Source: Alphaproteobacteria bacterium (GTDB lineage Bacteria; Pseudomonadota; Alphaproteobacteria; RF32; CAG-239). From it: a stretch of 45,774 nt of DNA. The DNA lies in contig JAFVEP010000036.1 in the NCBI GenBank assembly GCA_017475935.1, positions 1 to 45,774 on the forward strand, given 5' to 3'. The translations under genes and the position numbers were made by a program. The notes beneath the pieces were generated by a model. That model was not told the DNA's origin. It saw only the letters and a list, made by a program, of their open reading frames with translations, and ran no database searches. This document shows positions 43,330-45,774 of this stretch, piece by piece. Numbering within the stretch: position 1 is the first letter of the stretch; every line of letters starts with the position of its first letter.

Positions 43330-43358
43330 TTGACCGACTAAGGTCTGAATAGTAGACT
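43330..43358 (+). promoter_or_regulatory. Candidate promoter of the 519-residue modular protein
   Basis: TTGACC (43330-43335), a 17-nt spacer and TAGACT (43353-43358), about 36 nt upstream of the ATG. The 43146-43393 gap is AT-rich and holds nothing else I can name. Confidence 0.45.
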
Positions 43359-43393
43359 AAAGACAACGAATACATTTCATAGGAGAAAAAGCA

Positions 43394-44953
43394 ATGCCAA
43401 ATTCTATAGAGGATAAGATAACACAAATAGCAAATGATCATAGTGGTTATTTGATACGGTTTATGGCGACGCTTGGCAGAACAATATCAGAAGATGAAGT
43501 GGCTAACATAACCGAGATCATTAAAGATGAATATGCGAAATGGTCAAGAAGTTCTGATACTAACGATAAATTAAAAGCTACAGCCCTCGCCACATATCTC
43601 GGCATGCAAGCAAATGACTTAGCTGGGTACAAGGGGGATTTGGTACAGTATGTGGCCACATCTTCTCGATCCAGTCCGACAGATTCAAATGATACACAGT
43701 CTAATTCAAACGCTTCATCTCCTAATCCAGAAGAAACTACAACGCAGACACAGGAAGAGCTATCGACTTCGGAAGATCCAGCTACACCTACCGACAATGC
43801 CAATAATGATGCAACCGAATCAACGGAAAAAACTACACAATATCAGATGACAGAAGATTGGAGCAGAGCCACAAATACGTTAGAATATGTTGCCAACTCA
43901 ACGCCAACATATTTCTATGACTTTTTAAGCAGGTGTCCGGCCATCGATGATGAGCGCAGGCCATCTAAATGGATGAATTCTCGAGAGTTAAAAAATTATC
44001 TGCACAACACAAATTTTACGGAGGGTGAAAAAGAAGCCATTCTGAAATATGTTACCATTCAGTCTGCTCATACCAGACTGAATTGGAGCGACATCAGAGC
44101 ACGCGGAGGATCAGCAACTTCCTCACACAACCAGGCCGGTGCGGTTATTGCTGAATTACAGAAACAGCAGAGTGCTTCTGACAATACTCAACAAGATCAG
44201 CCTTCTGCATCTTCAAATTCTAGCGGTAATCTGTCTCAAGAACAGACAGAAAATGGTACCTCACAATCTCCTACCACGCCGTCTACGTCAACGCAAGCTC
44301 AGACTGAACAGAATACATCTCCTCAGCCGAAGCAACCGACATATCCTCATCTGCCGCAGAACTTGATCAGTGCAGTCACATATAACACTGAAGAGATGTA
44401 TAATTATTTTAGACGTCATTCTAAGAGTTGTGGCAACTTTAAGGAAGCTGATGTATTGGACACCGATGGTAAGCCTAATGCGGCCAAAATGCTTGGGTGG
44501 TTGGAAGATCATTATCCTTACTTCAAAGAAAGCCGTAAGCAAAAAATAGACAAAGCTTGCCGTAAACACGATCTGGATCATTACGTATATCCACCTCTTG
44601 AAGATGAAAGGTCGAGAACTCAGATCATTGGGTACATGAATAGGCATTATGAATCAAATATGGATAGTACTGCAGAGAGCGCTGCAGTCGCTGCGGCATA
44701 TCGGAAATTGACCGGCTCGCAGAGATCCGAGTTGGAACAAGTTGTCGAAGACCAAAGAAAACAAGGGAATACTGCCCTTTTCCGTCAATATGGCCACGCT
44801 ACCGGTGGCGAAAAATACGACCAAGAAAATACTGAGAAAGCCGGAAAGAAGCCTGATCAACAGAAGGAAGCTCAAGCAAAAAAACAGGCCAATCAAGGTT
44901 CACAAGAGCAGCCAAACCTATGGCAACGTCTTTTCAAATCTAAAAGCCGATAG
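43394..44953 (+). CDS. Modular hypothetical protein: three helical domains with Ser/Thr/Gln/Asn linkers
   Basis: I do not recognise this 519-residue protein. It has three helical blocks: about 1-90, 150-255 and 315-460. They are joined by linkers of Ser, Thr, Gln, Asn, Pro and Glu (91-149 and 258-314), and a Lys/Gln-rich tail (470-519) ends in LWQRLFKSKSR. Blocks 2 and 3 may be diverged copies: each has a Tyr/Phe-rich start (YFYDFLSRC; MYNYFRRHS), a Trp-Leu segment and a later Phe-x-Glu with Lys-Ile helix. There is no signal peptide or membrane segment. A secreted effector-like or adaptor role is only a guess. AGGAG lies eight bases before the ATG. The gene stands alone. Confidence 0.8.
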   Translation: MPNSIEDKITQIANDHSGYLIRFMATLGRTISEDEVANITEIIKDEYAKWSRSSDTNDKLKATALATYLGMQANDLAGYKGDLVQYVATSSRSSPTDSNDTQSNSNASSPNPEETTTQTQEELSTSEDPATPTDNANNDATESTEKTTQYQMTEDWSRATNTLEYVANSTPTYFYDFLSRCPAIDDERRPSKWMNSRELKNYLHNTNFTEGEKEAILKYVTIQSAHTRLNWSDIRARGGSATSSHNQAGAVIAELQKQQSASDNTQQDQPSASSNSSGNLSQEQTENGTSQSPTTPSTSTQAQTEQNTSPQPKQPTYPHLPQNLISAVTYNTEEMYNYFRRHSKSCGNFKEADVLDTDGKPNAAKMLGWLEDHYPYFKESRKQKIDKACRKHDLDHYVYPPLEDERSRTQIIGYMNRHYESNMDSTAESAAVAAAYRKLTGSQRSELEQVVEDQRKQGNTALFRQYGHATGGEKYDQENTEKAGKKPDQQKEAQAKKQANQGSQEQPNLWQRLFKSKSR

Positions 44954-44982
44954 CTGTTGGCATATCTTGGCACAAACCAATG

Positions 44983-45017
44983 CAAAGCATCTTTATATTC
45001 ACAATAAAGATGCTTTG
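44983..45017 (+). terminator. Perfect 14-bp hairpin after the modular protein gene
   Basis: Arms 44983-44996 and 45004-45017 pair without mismatch around a 7-nt loop (ATTCACA), 30 nt after the stop codon. The following U-run is weak (GTGTCCTT), so it may terminate inefficiently or protect the 3' end. Confidence 0.65.
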
Positions 45018-45033
45018 TGTCCTTAAAACCAAC

Positions 45034-45101
45034 GTCATTTCTTGCGCGCAATGTATGTCATTTTTTATTGTCATTCATTTCGCGGTGCGGCGCATCACCG
45101 A
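45034..45101. repeat. Second copy of the TTTATTGTCAT...GCGGTGCGG element
   Basis: This matches the element at 583-727: TTTTTATTGTCATTCATTT followed by CGCGGTGCGGCGCATC, with a diverged half-copy just before it (GTCATTTCTTGCGCGC). It is in the 44954-45319 gap, which otherwise holds only the hairpin and the tRNA-Arg promoter. Confidence 0.6.
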
Positions 45102-45277
45102 ATCAAGAAATCTCATCTTTGTGCAGCGCTATATCTAAAAAACAAACGAAACCACTCTGGCATCATCGGCTCTGCAAGCGGAGGAAAAAATCAATCATGA
45201 GACACCCTATTCTGTTAGCTTACAAACTCCCCGAATAGAGATTTGAGATAAAATTTCGCAAAATTGAAAAAAAATGC

Positions 45278-45306
45278 TTGCATTTATCAAAAAATTGATA
45301 TATTAG
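45278..45306 (+). promoter_or_regulatory. Promoter of tRNA-Arg
   Basis: TTGCAT (45278-45283), a 17-nt spacer and TATTAG (45301-45306), with an A8 tract before the -35 box. It lies 13 nt upstream of the mature tRNA. Confidence 0.6.
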
Positions 45307-45319
45307 TCTATTTCGTTAG

Positions 45320-45396
45320 GCGCCCGTAGCTTAATTGGATAGAGCATCTGACTACGGATCAGAAGGTTGTGAGTTCGAGTCCCGCCGGGCGCGCCA
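45320..45396 (+). tRNA. tRNA-Arg (anticodon ACG)
   Basis: A 77-nt tRNA. The acceptor GCGCCCG pairs with CGGGCGC, discriminator G, encoded CCA. Anticodon stem TCTGA/TCAGA with loop CTACGGA gives ACG (deaminated to ICG), reading CGU, CGC and CGA. The T-loop TTCGAGT is standard. A terminator follows at 45401-45424. Confidence 0.97.
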
Positions 45397-45400
45397 ATAG

Positions 45401-45424
45401 AAACTCCCTTCACGGGAGTTTTTT
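45401..45424 (+). terminator. Terminator after tRNA-Arg
   Basis: An 8-bp stem AAACTCCC/GGGAGTTT (45401-45408 with 45414-45421, loop TTCAC) runs into six T residues. Confidence 0.9.
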
Positions 45425-45555
45425 GATATCTATAATGTAATGAAACTTCTCAATCATAAGTTCAATTCCACCTCCGAAATTTAGACTAGATTAGATATAA
45501 ATTTTAAAAACTGAAGTTAATATATTAAAAAAGTGATTAAAAATAAAAAAAGTTC

Positions 45556-45584
45556 TTGCAATCTCGTTTTTTTTGCAATATAAA
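45556..45584 (+). promoter_or_regulatory. Promoter of tRNA-Gln
   Basis: TTGCAA (45556-45561), a 17-nt spacer and TATAAA (45579-45584), preceded by an A-rich tract. It lies about 50 nt upstream of the tRNA. Confidence 0.6.
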
Positions 45585-45634
45585 ACATCTCGTTGGTTAC
45601 TTACCACATTGAATTGAGATAAAGATTCTTTATT

Positions 45635-45709
45635 TGGGGCGTCGCCAAGTGGTAAGGCATCGGCTTTTGGTGCCGACATTCGTTGGTTCGAATCCAGCCG
45701 CCCCAGCCA
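45635..45709 (+). tRNA. tRNA-Gln (anticodon TTG)
   Basis: A 75-nt tRNA. The acceptor TGGGGCG pairs with CGCCCCA, discriminator G, encoded CCA. The anticodon loop CTTTTGG gives TTG, reading CAA and CAG. The T-loop TTCGAAT is standard. Confidence 0.97.
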
Positions 45710-45715
45710 CAGTTC

Positions 45716-45742
45716 AAAAATCGTCAGAAATGGCGATTTTTT
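45716..45742 (+). terminator. Terminator after tRNA-Gln
   Basis: An 8-bp stem AAAAATCG/CGATTTTT (45716-45723 with 45734-45741) plus two inner pairs ends in a T-run. Confidence 0.85.
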
Positions 45743-45774
45743 CTTTTTAAATCAATAACTTAGCTTGGTTCGAA

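Noticed and set aside
45017..45238. Plus-strand open frame of 73 codons after the modular protein
   Set aside because: It starts inside the hairpin, crosses the repeat element, has no ribosome-binding site and has no protein-like pattern.

Overview
The window looks like chromosomal DNA of a low-GC alphaproteobacterium, probably an uncultured gut- or host-associated lineage near the Rhodospirillales. This is inferred from gene content and order, not from a 16S gene (none is present). The supporting clues are a reduced PTS locus (EIIA-Man, then HPr), an ihfB-lapA-accD block, a lspA-DUF3035(BamF-like)-M16-M16 block ending in mutL, a ruvC-yebC pair and an endonuclease-type MutL. Coding density is high and genes are often coupled by 1-14 nt overlaps. 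Recognisable promoters have an A-tract before a CTTGNA -35 box and a TATAAT-like -10 box.

Layout. 1-732: 3' end of a probable pilin-like gene and a degenerate repeat patch. 733-4431 (minus): membrane-anchored flavodoxin, gap-pgk glycolytic operon and an unplaced gene with different codon use. 4719-8947 (plus): clpB, the two subunits of a 3-oxoacid/acetate-type CoA-transferase and a small helical protein. 8920-17769 (minus): ruvC-yebC; ftsH with a degenerate DEAD-box protein; EIIA-HPr-DNA methyltransferase behind an unknown protein that sits where hprK is often found; a very charged protein; and a PAS protein with no kinase domain. 17870-22124 (plus): tsaB, ihfB, lapA, accD and a large membrane-anchored protein of unknown function with atypical codons. 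22177-25015 (minus): nagA-nagB and a putative lipoprotein. 25160-26832 (plus): SpmA-SpmB fusion and dtd. 26833-29873 (minus): DUF4105/Lnb-type outer-membrane protein, DUF3015 protein and a membrane protein. 30046-30551 (plus): two tiny genes. 30555-37473 (minus): lspA-bamF-like-M16-M16-pgi-mutL operon. 37558-38871 (minus): corA, a 36-bp tandem repeat and tRNA-Leu(GAG). 39033-39206 (plus): small protein. 39223-43145 (minus): deoB-pgeF-amidase and three small unknown genes. 43394-44953 (plus): a 519-residue protein with three helical modules joined by Ser/Thr/Gln/Asn linkers. 45320-45709 (plus): tRNA-Arg(ACG) and tRNA-Gln(TTG).

Together the known genes cover central sugar metabolism (pgi, gap, pgk, nagAB, PTS regulators), envelope biogenesis and peptidoglycan recycling (lspA, BamF-like, M16 pair, pgeF, amidase), protein quality control (clpB, ftsH, dtd) and DNA repair (ruvC, mutL). 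I see no complete mobile element, CRISPR array or phage. The least explained parts are the 519-residue modular protein, the degenerate helicase behind ftsH, the tandem repeat that carries the corA ribosome-binding site, the kinase-less PAS protein, two genes with foreign codon use and several very small genes. No single locus proves a new system.
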